Part shown: positions 27,313-36,115 of the stretch, one piece after another
Layout of the letters: each line of letters starts with the position of its first letter
Numbering within the stretch: position 1 is the stretch's first letter
Notes under the pieces: generated by a model
Database searches by the model: none
Told to the model about the DNA's origin: nothing
Seen by the model: only the letters and a program-made list of their open reading frames with translations
NCBI GenBank assembly: GCA_035546635.1
Contig: DASZWJ010000034.1
Span: forward strand, 1 to 64,000
From: Gammaproteobacteria bacterium
Lineage (GTDB): Bacteria > Pseudomonadota > Gammaproteobacteria > JAURND01
Direction: 5' to 3'
Length of the DNA stretch: 64,000 bases
Program-made: the position numbers and the translations under genes

Positions 27313-28032
27313 CTAGGCAATTAATTTTATCAAATTCATTGTACAGATTACTAAACTGAAAAATGCAATACCTATACCCAATCCTTTGGAAATGATATAG
27401 GATTTCTTGTGTATATTGGTAAGTAATACCCCCACCAAAAATCCATTGATGCCATCGGATACCATCATGCCAAACATGAATATAAAACCTAGAATCCCTG
27501 AAAACAACCAACTGTGCATTGCGGCAGCTTCTAAAGAAAATAATGATACCTGGGTAAATGTATCAAATGATAAGGCAAATAAAGCGCCAATTAGCACGAT
27601 CAATAAGGGTTGAGTTGTCTTTGTCAATAAATATTTGGCAAAAATTCCTTTAAGATAAATGGGGCGAGTCTTTGATTGCTTAAAGGTAATATATAAATTG
27701 CTAATTCCAAAAGTAAATAAAAAGAAGATAGAAACTAGATCGCCAAATCCCTCTAGCCAGTGTGGAAAATTATTTTTAAACAGACCAAGACCAATAATTG
27801 AACTCAGTAGAATGATAATTAACCCATGACCGAGAGAAAATAAAAATCCAACGGCTTTAGCTAGATAGGGCTGATTATCCATATTTTTAGTGATTGAATC
27901 TATGGTGGCTAAATGGTCTAGATCAAAACCGTGACGAATGCCTAAACCAAAAGCGGTTAATATTAAAAAGGAATAAGAAATTTCCATTGTGAGTCCATAT
28001 AGCCTTAAGGAAGTCAATTTGTGTCCTATCAT
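27313..28032 (-). CDS. NiCoT-family nickel transporter
   Basis: A membrane protein of up to 239 residues with about 6-7 hydrophobic segments. LGIRHGFDLDHLATID is a variant of the NiCoT signature R-H-A-x-D-A-D-H-I in TM2, and ALSFDTFTQVSLFSLEAAA corresponds to the second signature L-G-x-D-T-x-T-E. Nickel uptake is the expected role given its position as first gene of the hydrogenase operon. The start is uncertain: ATG at 28032 or ATG at 27987 (MEISYSFLIL), the latter giving the tighter N-terminus. At under 240 residues it is shorter than many NixA/HoxN proteins (about 330). Confidence 0.85.
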   Translation of the reverse strand: MIGHKLTSLRLYGLTMEISYSFLILTAFGLGIRHGFDLDHLATIDSITKNMDNQPYLAKAVGFLFSLGHGLIIILLSSIIGLGLFKNNFPHWLEGFGDLVSIFFLFTFGISNLYITFKQSKTRPIYLKGIFAKYLLTKTTQPLLIVLIGALFALSFDTFTQVSLFSLEAAAMHSWLFSGILGFIFMFGMMVSDGINGFLVGVLLTNIHKKSYIISKGLGIGIAFFSLVICTMNLIKLIA

Positions 28033-28488
28033 CTTCAGTTTAGATAGACCCGTTATATTAGGGTTTTTTTAGTTTCATCTATTTATGGTATTTGTCTATC
28101 CATTTCAAGTAGTACTGAAGTATAAGGGATTCATTTAGGAAAACACAATATGAAAAAAATTCGTAATCTGGTTGGAGGTAGGTTTCATGTTTGGATGTTG
28201 GCAGCAACCCCAAAAAACTGTTTTAATGAGTATGGCAGAACAGGAGGAGCTGGGTACAATACAAAATACTGCGCCAAGGCGTCCCTGTGAATGAGCATAA
28301 TCAAGAATATTGAATAATCCCGTGAACATCCTCAAACATCATTTTAACTTCTTACCTCTTAAGGATTCATGCCGTGTTAATTCTTAATCTTAAGCTAAGC
28401 TTATAAATTTTTTTATAAAAATCTAACTCGTGTAGGATTTGTTTTTTGTGAAGCATTGAGCTTCTAATATTCGCTTAAGATAGCAGCC
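28033..28488. other. Intergenic region, hydrogenase operon promoter side
   Basis: About 450 AT-rich bases between divergent transcription units. The hydrogenase operon promoter should lie in the first 100 bases on the minus strand; a weak candidate is TTGAAA(N17)TAAATA reading leftward from about 28113. The rest shows no gene I trust; small open frames here have no family resemblance. Confidence 0.35.
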
Positions 28489-28531
28489 ATATACTCCCAC
28501 GCAATTATAATAATACTGGGAGAAAGTATAT
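28489..28531 (+). promoter_or_regulatory. Hairpin covering the ribosome binding site and start codon
   Basis: ATATAC-TCCCA (28489-28499) can pair with TGGGA (28517-28521), and after a 4-base bulge with GTATAT (28526-28531), burying the GGGAGA ribosome site and the start of the ATG at 28530. This could act as translational control. The loop contains TATAAT (28506-28511); if that is the real -10 box, transcription would begin inside the structure and the hairpin would not form. Confidence 0.35.
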
Positions 28532-31517
28532 GAGCACTGAAAGCAATAGACCAGAACGGAAAGATAAAAAATATGCATGGAAAGGGAAAATACTTGTTGC
28601 TGAAACAGATATAGAAACAGGCTTACAAAATCCGACAAAATATTGTACTAAAGTTGATACTCAGTCAACCTCTCTCATTACAAGGTTAGAAATTCTCAAT
28701 ACCACCTTGCGCGAAATGCTAACCAACTATTGGGCTTGGAATAAACACTATGATCCGGCGTGTGTAGGAAGATTTATTGGTTATTTGATGAATAAATATA
28801 AGGATATTTTATTTGCAATGCCCACGGGTCGCGCAACAAAAGTTTATCCACTGGTTTTTTCTTTTATACAACAAGCGGATGATCTGTTAAAAAGAATCCC
28901 TAGCAAGAGCTTAAAGCCGTTTGATAGGACACTAGGAGATTCTGTTGCAACTATTCTCAATTATCTGCATGACATATTGAAAACAGATCAATTTCAAAGT
29001 TCAGATTTAGCAAATGCAAATAGCGTATTCTCTTTACTAGAGAGCTTAAGAAAACATCAATTAATATCGCAAAGCGGTTTATCGAGCTCAATTTCTTGGA
29101 TGGGAAAATTTGCTGAATTTGGGTATTTTGATGCAGTGCCAGTAGATCGAGTTGATAGTTTATTTAAGAAGCAAGAGGTCACAGCAGAACAGGCAGCGAA
29201 TTACTTTAATGGAATAACCGAGTTAGCGCAATGTGGATTATTAAATCGTCGCGTATCGATAGAAAGTATCAATTTTTTGTTAGAAAGAATTGTTTCATCT
29301 GCTAATCTTTCTATGATTGATGTAGCTTTAGATGGCTTGCGGAAATTAATAGAAATTAAACGTATTAACAATGTTGATAAGTTAAATTTAGCTTGCGTCG
29401 ATCGCTATTGCCGAGATTCCTTAAAAAGTTCAGAAATTAAACCTAAAAGTTCAAGCGCTTCTGCTGTAAATGTGCATGTTTTATTGAGGACTGTTAATTC
29501 TTTATCGCACATTTGTCGAGATATAAAAAGGGTTGGTTCATATAGGTCTGACCTGAATATGTTATCATTAGAGGCTATTTTAGGAATTTTTGCTACTCAT
29601 AAAAAAACTACTGCGGTGGTGATTTCCAAGATATTAATTTCAAGTGGACATATTGTACAAGCACAAGGCCAGAACAGTAGCGAAAGGCTTAAATCTTTGG
29701 TCAAAGACTTACTGAGTAAAATAAATAATCCACGTTCAGCAAGGTGGCTACATTTTGATGGCATAGCCAATGCCTTGTATGGAGCGCTTATTTCACAAGT
29801 ATTAGAACCGACTTTGACCAATGAGTTAACCGAGTTTTTTAAATCAGCCCTTAAAGAACAGGCTCAGAAACCAAAATCTCGACTAGAACAATATCACAGT
29901 TATGTTAACCAAGTTGCACAATATATCCGTCACTGTAAACAGCCCATTTCTGAAGAAATGGCTATTTTGATAAAAAAACGACGTCCTGTCGTCGATGAAA
30001 ATTCTTTTGAATATAATCTTATTGAGTATGTGAAAACGCAGTATTGGTTCAAAAAAAATCAAAAAATTAAAGACCAATTTCTATGTGATATGTTTTATGT
30101 GGATGGTCAGGTTGATGTGCTGGACGAAAATGTTGGTTATATTGCTGATATAGATGGTGATATTTTCCACGATAAAGTAAAGGATAAAAGACGCGATCAA
30201 CATTTGTTAAGTTGCTATAAGGAACATGGGGTCGAAACAATGGGGATAATTCGTATTCGTATTAATAAATTCACGACTATTGCAGAAGCGGCCGAAGATT
30301 GGAGGATTCAATATGAAGCTAGGTTAAAAGCCTATAAACAATCTAAAATGACTTGTGCTTCCGATAGCAGCGATGATTCACCTCGTGAAATGAAGCAGGT
30401 GGTGAGTTCTTCTAGTGATGAAGAGGTTGTTGAATCTGCTAGCAGCGATGGTTCACCTCGTGAAATGAAGCAGGTGACGACTACTTCTAGCGATGAAGAG
30501 GCTATCGAATCTGTTAGCAGCAATGATTCACCTCGTGAAATGAATCAAGTGGCGACTTCTTCTGGCGATGAAGAGGTTATCGAATCTGTTAGCAGCGACG
30601 ATTTACCTCGTGAAATGAAGCATGTGTCGACTTCTTCTAGTGGTGAAGAGACTACCGAATCTGTTGTTTTTTCTATTGCGATGGCACAAGCTTTTGAGCA
30701 AGGTAAAGGAGTTTCGAAAAACCCCAAAATGGCTTTTTCCATCTATTCTTCTCTTACGGAATCAGTATCTTCGGAATCGTTTTTAGCTTTATTTCATATG
30801 GCGCGTTGTTATGAAGATGGAATTGGTGTAAAAGCCAATCCTAAAGCGGCCATTAATTTGCTTAGGTTGGCAGCGTATCAAGGTGTTCTTGAGGCTCAGA
30901 AAAAACTCGCAGCTTATTATGAACAAGGTCTTTATGTGAATGAAAATTTTGAGGAAGCTTTTTATTTTTACTCCTTAGCTGCTAAGCAAGGAGATCCTGA
31001 ATCTATGCTGAATCTTGCCTTCTATCATTTAGGAGGATTGGTTGTTGAAAGAGATATTTGTGGCGGTGAAAAATTATTGATTGCGGCTTTAAAATGCAAA
31101 AACCCAGAGGTGCGAAGCCAATTTGAAGATAAGGTAAAAGATTTTTTAGAGGATATAGAAAATGAAATAATAAAGGATACTGAAAAGAAGGGGGTGTATT
31201 CGTTTCATATAAAAGACTCATCGAATGACTTGATTTCTAGATTAGAGCGTCTTAAGAAAATTTTGGTTACTAAAGGTAAGGATTTAAATATACAAGTGCA
31301 TACTAGCTTGGTAACTATTTTTCTTAAAGAGTTAAAGGCTGGTCAACAACTTCAGGCATCTAATCTTATAAAAGTGGGACAAGTAGGGCGATGGGCTAAG
31401 ACTCCTATGCAAGAAGAATCCCAAATTAAAGAAAAAATCGTTATAAAAGATCAATCTGAAAGCAAACCGCTTAAGGATATTACTAATTTGCTTTATAAAA
31501 CCATGTTAGAAGGTTAA
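28530..31517 (+). CDS. RAP-like and Sel1-repeat protein, candidate effector
   Basis: A 995-residue soluble protein. Residues about 40-500 are helical repeats (units resembling LLESLRKHQLISQSGLSS and GITELAQCGLLNRRVS), like organellar octotricopeptide-type repeat arrays. Residues about 520-595 resemble a RAP domain (YVDGQVDVLDENVGYIADID, then KRRDQHLLSCYKEHGVE and IIRIRINKF), an REase-fold module of RNA-binding proteins. Residues about 613-712 are four 25-residue acidic Ser-rich repeats. Residues about 715-850 hold Sel1-like repeats (ALFHMARCYEDGIGVKANPK, AAKQGDPESMLNLAFYHLGG). The helical-repeat plus RAP combination suggests RNA recognition, perhaps in a host organelle; this is inference from domain resemblance. 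Confidence 0.6.
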   Translation: MSTESNRPERKDKKYAWKGKILVAETDIETGLQNPTKYCTKVDTQSTSLITRLEILNTTLREMLTNYWAWNKHYDPACVGRFIGYLMNKYKDILFAMPTGRATKVYPLVFSFIQQADDLLKRIPSKSLKPFDRTLGDSVATILNYLHDILKTDQFQSSDLANANSVFSLLESLRKHQLISQSGLSSSISWMGKFAEFGYFDAVPVDRVDSLFKKQEVTAEQAANYFNGITELAQCGLLNRRVSIESINFLLERIVSSANLSMIDVALDGLRKLIEIKRINNVDKLNLACVDRYCRDSLKSSEIKPKSSSASAVNVHVLLRTVNSLSHICRDIKRVGSYRSDLNMLSLEAILGIFATHKKTTAVVISKILISSGHIVQAQGQNSSERLKSLVKDLLSKINNPRSARWLHFDGIANALYGALISQVLEPTLTNELTEFFKSALKEQAQKPKSRLEQYHSYVNQVAQYIRHCKQPISEEMAILIKKRRPVVDENSFEYNLIEYVKTQYWFKKNQKIKDQFLCDMFYVDGQVDVLDENVGYIADIDGDIFHDKVKDKRRDQHLLSCYKEHGVETMGIIRIRINKFTTIAEAAEDWRIQYEARLKAYKQSKMTCASDSSDDSPREMKQVVSSSSDEEVVESASSDGSPREMKQVTTTSSDEEAIESVSSNDSPREMNQVATSSGDEEVIESVSSDDLPREMKHVSTSSSGEETTESVVFSIAMAQAFEQGKGVSKNPKMAFSIYSSLTESVSSESFLALFHMARCYEDGIGVKANPKAAINLLRLAAYQGVLEAQKKLAAYYEQGLYVNENFEEAFYFYSLAAKQGDPESMLNLAFYHLGGLVVERDICGGEKLLIAALKCKNPEVRSQFEDKVKDFLEDIENEIIKDTEKKGVYSFHIKDSSNDLISRLERLKKILVTKGKDLNIQVHTSLVTIFLKELKAGQQLQASNLIKVGQVGRWAKTPMQEESQIKEKIVIKDQSESKPLKDITNLLYKTMLEG
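30366..30665 (+). repeat. 75-bp coding tandem repeat, 4 units
   Basis: Four head-to-tail 75-bp units (starting at 30366, 30441, 30516, 30591) encode 25-residue acidic repeats with core SPREMKQV and SSSDEEVIES. Units are highly similar at DNA level, implying recent expansion. They form a flexible acidic linker between the RAP-like and Sel1-like parts. Confidence 0.9.
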
Positions 31518-31749
31518 CATAACTGGTTATATTGGGTGTATGGAATTTTTTGCGTGTTTTAATGTTTGGCATAGGATTTTTAACTCGGTGTAGCAGATGT
31601 TGCATATGATGTAGTATCTGCTTATGATAAAAATTAGGTGAAATATAAATTTGAGGATTCATGCTCAAATTAACAAATAATGCTAATAACGAACAATACA
31701 GTAATATTTCTATTGACTTAAAACCTTAAATTTCATGAAAGGGTAATGT

Positions 31750-33084
31750 TTAAACAGCTATCTTAAGACAAGCCGCCAATAGGCTTCCCATAAAATATAA
31801 AGCACTGCCGATAATCAGTGTAATATGCATCCCAGTCATAAAATGTGTTGAACTGGCGATGATAGTTCCAAATAAAGCAACACCCAATAGGCTACCTAAT
31901 TGTCGACTGGCATTAAACGTACCTGAGGCAATGCCAGCACGATTTTCTGGTGCAACTTGAATGGCGGTGATGGTAGCTGCCGGCATGGTGAAAGCTGTGC
32001 CAAAGCCGATGGCGGCTAAAGGTAATATTAGCCAATAATAAGCGGTATTTTTATCTGTTATCAGCAAAGCAGCAAAACCAAGCGCACCGATGATTAACCC
32101 AATGAGCATAGGAAGCTTGCTGCCTTCGGTGCTGATAACTTTTCCAGATACATATGATGCTACGGTTACAATTCCAGTTAGAGGCAGTATTGCCAGCCCT
32201 ATTTGTAATACCGAATAGGTTTTCATTTGATGAAAATACAATGGCAAAGTAAAAAGTTCTCCGTATAAACCAAAATTGATAATCATGCCTATCACGATAG
32301 CAATGGAAAACTCAGTTGATTTAAACAAACCCAAAGGCAGCATAGGAAATTTTGTGTGGTATTCAATCCATAAAAAAGCGTTAAACGTGATAAAAAAGAT
32401 TAAAAATCCAATTAGTACGATACTGGATGACCAACCCAAGTTTCCAGTTTCGATTAAACTGAAAGATAAAGCAGCGATGCTAATGATGCCGGTGATTTGA
32501 CCTTTGAAATCAAATTTTGTCTGAATTGGGCTTGGATTATGTGGGGGATGGACAATATATTTTGCCGTCAAAAGAATCGCCAGCAATCCAATCGGTACAT
32601 TCACCCAAAAAACTGCCCGCCAACCAAAACTCGCTGTGAGAATCCCACCTAAAATCGGTCCTGAAGCAGCGGCAATGCCGCCCATGCTTCCCCAAATGCC
32701 AATGGCTTTGGCTCTGGCTTTTTTATCAGGATATAACCCGTTGATTAATGCCAACGATGTAGGCACGAGAAATGCGCCAGCGATGCCTTGCAGCAAACGG
32801 AAAGCAGTTAATGACCAGAAAGCATTGGCAAGTGCGCAGCCTATTGAGGTTAATACAAATAATAGTAAACCGCATTGAAAAGCTTTTTTTGCGCCGAGTC
32901 GATCTGCCAGGCTACCTGCTGATAATAGTAAGCAGGCGAAGGTTAAGGTGTAACCGTCGACTACCCATTGCAGCCAGGAAACATTGCCACCCAGGCTGCT
33001 TTGCATGATGGGTAAGGAGACATTGACGATAGTGACATCAATAATCACCATGAAAAAACCTAAGCATAGGGCTAGTAAGGGCAT
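31750..33084 (-). CDS. DHA2-family MFS drug efflux transporter
   Basis: A 444-residue inner-membrane permease of the EmrB/QacA type. Motif D1-like FMVIIDVTIVNVSLP is at the N-terminus, motif A as GSLADRLGAKKAF, and motif C as GPILGGIL. Spacing of hydrophobic segments is compatible with 14 TM helices though the protein is at the short end for the family. No membrane-fusion partner (EmrA) is adjacent. The divergent LysR gene at 33217 is the likely regulator. Confidence 0.88.
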   Translation of the reverse strand: MPLLALCLGFFMVIIDVTIVNVSLPIMQSSLGGNVSWLQWVVDGYTLTFACLLLSAGSLADRLGAKKAFQCGLLLFVLTSIGCALANAFWSLTAFRLLQGIAGAFLVPTSLALINGLYPDKKARAKAIGIWGSMGGIAAASGPILGGILTASFGWRAVFWVNVPIGLLAILLTAKYIVHPPHNPSPIQTKFDFKGQITGIISIAALSFSLIETGNLGWSSSIVLIGFLIFFITFNAFLWIEYHTKFPMLPLGLFKSTEFSIAIVIGMIINFGLYGELFTLPLYFHQMKTYSVLQIGLAILPLTGIVTVASYVSGKVISTEGSKLPMLIGLIIGALGFAALLITDKNTAYYWLILPLAAIGFGTAFTMPAATITAIQVAPENRAGIASGTFNASRQLGSLLGVALFGTIIASSTHFMTGMHITLIIGSALYFMGSLLAACLKIAV

Positions 33085-33216
33085 TTTTTCCTCATTTGTC
33101 TAATTTGCTTCTTTCTTGATAGGAGTGGTGATATTTTTCTTGGTGCATTATATGTGCTTCTTTTTTGGACATATATAGTATAATTATCAACAATTGTTTC
33201 GTTTAGGTTAACACCT

Positions 33217-34089
33217 ATGTCCGATTTACATCGCTTTGAACTATTTATTTATGTAGCCCAAGCAACCAGCCTAACTGCTGCAGCTGACGCTTTAGGTATC
33301 ACCAAAGCCTCTCTAAGCAAACAAATTAAGCGTTTAGAATCAGACTACCAAGTCGATTTATTTGCTCGCCAAGGGCAACGTCTGCATTTAACTGAGCAGG
33401 GAAGGTTACTATTATCTCAGTGTTTACGGCTTAAAAAAGAATTAGAAGATACACGTGCTATTTGTCGACAATTTAATGAGGAGCCAGAAGGTGATCTACA
33501 TGTCGTTGTATTTGACTTTTTTGCTAGGCAGTTGATTTACCCCAAAATAAAATCTTTCCTTGAGACTTATCCTAAAATAAAACTGGTGATTGATACCCAT
33601 GAGAGAATGCCAGATTTTAATCGCGAGCAAGTCGACTTGGCGGTAGGGTTTTCCTTAACTGCGCCAGCTGAAATTATACAAAGAAGAATGGCATCGACGC
33701 GCTATGTTTTATGCGCATCTAAGCAGTACTTTGCTGAAAATGGTATGCCCCACACACTAGAAGATTTAAGTCGGCATCATTATATTGAGCATAAGGTGCG
33801 ATCAGCACAACCCTTAAAATTAAACGCCGGCTACAAAATTATTTTGCAACCTTATTTATTATTGAACAGCGTTAGCGCCATGATTGAATGTGCTAAAGAA
33901 GGCTTAGGCTTGGTGCAATTACCACTTTATTTGCTGGAAAAAATATTAGCGCAGGGGGAATTGATTGAGGTACTTGCGGAATATCAGGCAACTGGCGCCA
34001 GTGTTTATTATTACTATCCTAAGTACCGTTATGTCCAGGCCAAGGTAAGAAAATTTATAGACTTTTTCTTAGAAGATGCCATCAATTAA
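33217..34089 (+). CDS. LysR-family transcriptional regulator
   Basis: A 290-residue LysR-type regulator with N-terminal helix-turn-helix (TSLTAAADALGITKASLSKQ, then LFARQGQRLHLTEQG) and a substrate-binding-like C-terminal domain. Divergent from the DHA2 efflux gene with 132 bases between the starts, so it probably controls that pump. The 3' end overlaps the convergent GST gene by 4 bases. Confidence 0.9.
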   Translation: MSDLHRFELFIYVAQATSLTAAADALGITKASLSKQIKRLESDYQVDLFARQGQRLHLTEQGRLLLSQCLRLKKELEDTRAICRQFNEEPEGDLHVVVFDFFARQLIYPKIKSFLETYPKIKLVIDTHERMPDFNREQVDLAVGFSLTAPAEIIQRRMASTRYVLCASKQYFAENGMPHTLEDLSRHHYIEHKVRSAQPLKLNAGYKIILQPYLLLNSVSAMIECAKEGLGLVQLPLYLLEKILAQGELIEVLAEYQATGASVYYYYPKYRYVQAKVRKFIDFFLEDAIN

Positions 34090-34739
34090 TCTCCGTGGCT
34101 CTCAAGGCGCCAGGGTTCTTTTGCGGCATCTTGTAGCCATTGTTGTAAGGCGGGGTTTTCCAGCATAGTTGCATAATATTGGCGGGTCATCCCTGCAAGT
34201 GGTATTGCATAACTGCGGAATCGCAGAATGACAGGTGCATACATGCAATCGGCAATAGAAAATGCGCCGAATAAATAGGGTCCTTGTTGTTGGTGTGTTT
34301 CTAAACATTCTTGCCAAAGCGAGACAATGCGTTTGATATCTTGGTCAGCGCTAGAATAATCGAATTCTTTTAAAACCAGATGGCACTTCATGGGCAGATT
34401 TTCTCGTAAAGTGTGAAAACCTGAGTGCATTTCTTGGCAAATAGAACGTGCCCAGGCACGTTTTTGGGCGTCTTTAGGCCATAGCGCTTTTTCAGGGAAA
34501 GTTTCTGCTAAAAATTCACAGATGGCCATGGAATCCCAAACGGTAAATTGATTATTAATTTTTAATGCCGGGACGAAACCGGAAGGGGAGATTTTCTTAA
34601 TCTGTTGTGTAGTTTCATTTTGATCTAAAAGGATCAGTTTTTCTTCGAAAGGAATATTAAAGTGAGTTAGGGTCAACCAGGCGCGTAGTGACCAGGAGGA
34701 ATAACTTTTGTTAGCGATCGCGAGTTGGAGGTTGTGCAT
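34086..34739 (-). CDS. Glutathione S-transferase family protein
   Basis: A 217-residue GST. The N-terminal thioredoxin-like domain starts NLQLAIANKSYSSWSLRAWLTL (catalytic Ser/Tyr region) and includes SGFVPALKINN and the glutathione-binding VWDSMAICEFLAE. The C-terminal helical domain contains FSIADCMYAPVILRF, the conserved N-capping/hydrophobic-staple segment. Similar to the GstA-like proteins of marine and intracellular gammaproteobacteria. Substrate unknown. Confidence 0.9.
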   Translation of the reverse strand: MHNLQLAIANKSYSSWSLRAWLTLTHFNIPFEEKLILLDQNETTQQIKKISPSGFVPALKINNQFTVWDSMAICEFLAETFPEKALWPKDAQKRAWARSICQEMHSGFHTLRENLPMKCHLVLKEFDYSSADQDIKRIVSLWQECLETHQQQGPYLFGAFSIADCMYAPVILRFRSYAIPLAGMTRQYYATMLENPALQQWLQDAAKEPWRLESHGD

Positions 34740-34815
34740 GATGAGTTGCTCGAGGTAAAGTTTAAGGGGGAAGTGAATGTTCTGGTGTGAAGACAGATTC
34801 TAGTTTAGCAAAGTC

Positions 34816-34836
34816 ACCCCCTTTTTCAAAAGAGGC
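34816..34836. repeat. CCCCCTTTTTCAAA palindromic repeat, copy 1 (half decayed)
   Basis: CCCCCTTTTTCAAAAGAGGCTG, a degenerate member of a short palindrome family found at least six times in the window (see 37900, 49161, 62411, 63141, 63966). Confidence 0.55.
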
Positions 34837-34949
34837 TGGGTAGTTCAGCAGAATCAAAGAGGCTGTTCCCGTTTCAAAGTTCCTGCAAACCCCTAAAAGC
34901 CTTCTATACTAACAATACCAGCAAGGATATTGTTTAAAGGGAGGTTTTT

Positions 34950-36113
34950 ATGAAACGCAGACAGGAACCTAAAAGGACTGTGCGTGTGCACCGTCCGGCT
35001 CGCAACAAACTCAAGGCTTCCATTCTCGGTCCGCGCAATCCGGCGCTGGAAGCGGGCAGTCCCGATCGACTCAGCCCGCCAATGACCGATGCCGGCACCA
35101 TGCCTAATTTAAAATGGTCATTCACTGACAGCCACATGCGTCTGGAGGAGGGCGGTTGGGCGCGTCAGGTGACGGTGCGTGAATTATCGATTGCCAAAGA
35201 ACTCGCTGCTGTCAATATGCGGCTGGAAGCTGGCGCCATTCGTGAATTACATTGGCATAAGGAGTCGGAATGGGCGTATATGGTGAAAGGGCGGGCACGG
35301 ATTACGGCGGTGGATTCTGCTTATCGTACGTTTGCTGATGATGTGATGGAGGGGGATTTATGGTTTTTCCCCGCAGGGATTCCGCATTCCATTCAAGGAC
35401 TTGAGGAAGATGGTTGTGAATTTTTGCTGGTGTTTGATGATGGTAGTTTTGATGAAAACAAAACATTTTTGCTATCTGAAGTCATTTCTCATATGCCAAA
35501 AGAAGTATTAGCGAAGAATTTTGGCGTTTCTACGCGTGCGTTTGCGAATCTCCCACAGAAAGAATTATATATTTTTCCATCACGGATACCCGGTCCATTA
35601 ACTGCAGACCGTTTAGCCGGCGCAGGTCCCGTGCCGCAATGGTTTAGCCACCGCATGTTAAGCCAGGAACCGGTGCGTACTAAAAGCGGCAATCTTCGTA
35701 TTGTCGACTCTAAAGTATTTGCCGCGTCAAAAACCATTGCTGCAGCCTTAGTTGAAATCGAACCCGGTGGTATGCGTGAGTTACATTGGCATCCGAATGG
35801 GGATGAGTTGCAGTACTACCTTTCAGGCCAAGCGCGGATGACGGTATTTAATGCCGAGTCCAATGCGTCTACTTATGATTATCAAGCCGGTGACATTGGT
35901 TATGTGCCGTGTTTTATGCCGCATTATGTGGAAAATACCGGCAGCACCACTTTGAGATTTTTAGAGTTATTTCGCAGCGATCATTTTGAAGATATTTCGT
36001 TGGCACAATGGCTGGCGCTGACGCCGCATGAATTGGTGCGGGCACATTTGCATATTTCAGAATCAGTGTTGGCGAAAATACCCAAACGTGATACACCGAT
36101 AGTGCCTGATTAA
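34950..36113 (+). CDS. oxdC: Oxalate decarboxylase-family bicupin
   Basis: A 387-residue bicupin closely resembling Bacillus OxdC, which converts oxalate to formate and CO2 using Mn(II). Cupin 1 ligands: His101, His103, Glu107, His146 (HWHKESE...PHSIQG). Cupin 2 ligands: His279, His281, Glu286, His325 (HWHPNGDE...MPHYVEN). The lid segment reads GSFDENKTF, where OxdC has SENST: the catalytic Glu (Glu169 here) is kept, favouring decarboxylase over oxidase. Residues 1-40 are a basic extension without a clear signal peptide. A strong GGGAGG ribosome site precedes the ATG. The coding region is visibly more GC-rich than the surroundings. The next gene is a manganese transporter 2 bases downstream. 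Confidence 0.9.
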   Translation: MKRRQEPKRTVRVHRPARNKLKASILGPRNPALEAGSPDRLSPPMTDAGTMPNLKWSFTDSHMRLEEGGWARQVTVRELSIAKELAAVNMRLEAGAIRELHWHKESEWAYMVKGRARITAVDSAYRTFADDVMEGDLWFFPAGIPHSIQGLEEDGCEFLLVFDDGSFDENKTFLLSEVISHMPKEVLAKNFGVSTRAFANLPQKELYIFPSRIPGPLTADRLAGAGPVPQWFSHRMLSQEPVRTKSGNLRIVDSKVFAASKTIAAALVEIEPGGMRELHWHPNGDELQYYLSGQARMTVFNAESNASTYDYQAGDIGYVPCFMPHYVENTGSTTLRFLELFRSDHFEDISLAQWLALTPHELVRAHLHISESVLAKIPKRDTPIVPD

Positions 36114-36115
36114 TT

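Noticed and set aside
28135-28335. Minus-strand ORF of 66 codons in the hydrogenase upstream region
   Set aside because: No family resemblance, no convincing ribosome site and a cysteine-rich chance composition.
30332-30742. Minus-strand repeat ORFs opposite the 75-bp repeats
   Set aside because: They are antisense shadows of the tandem repeat with no start signal or family resemblance.
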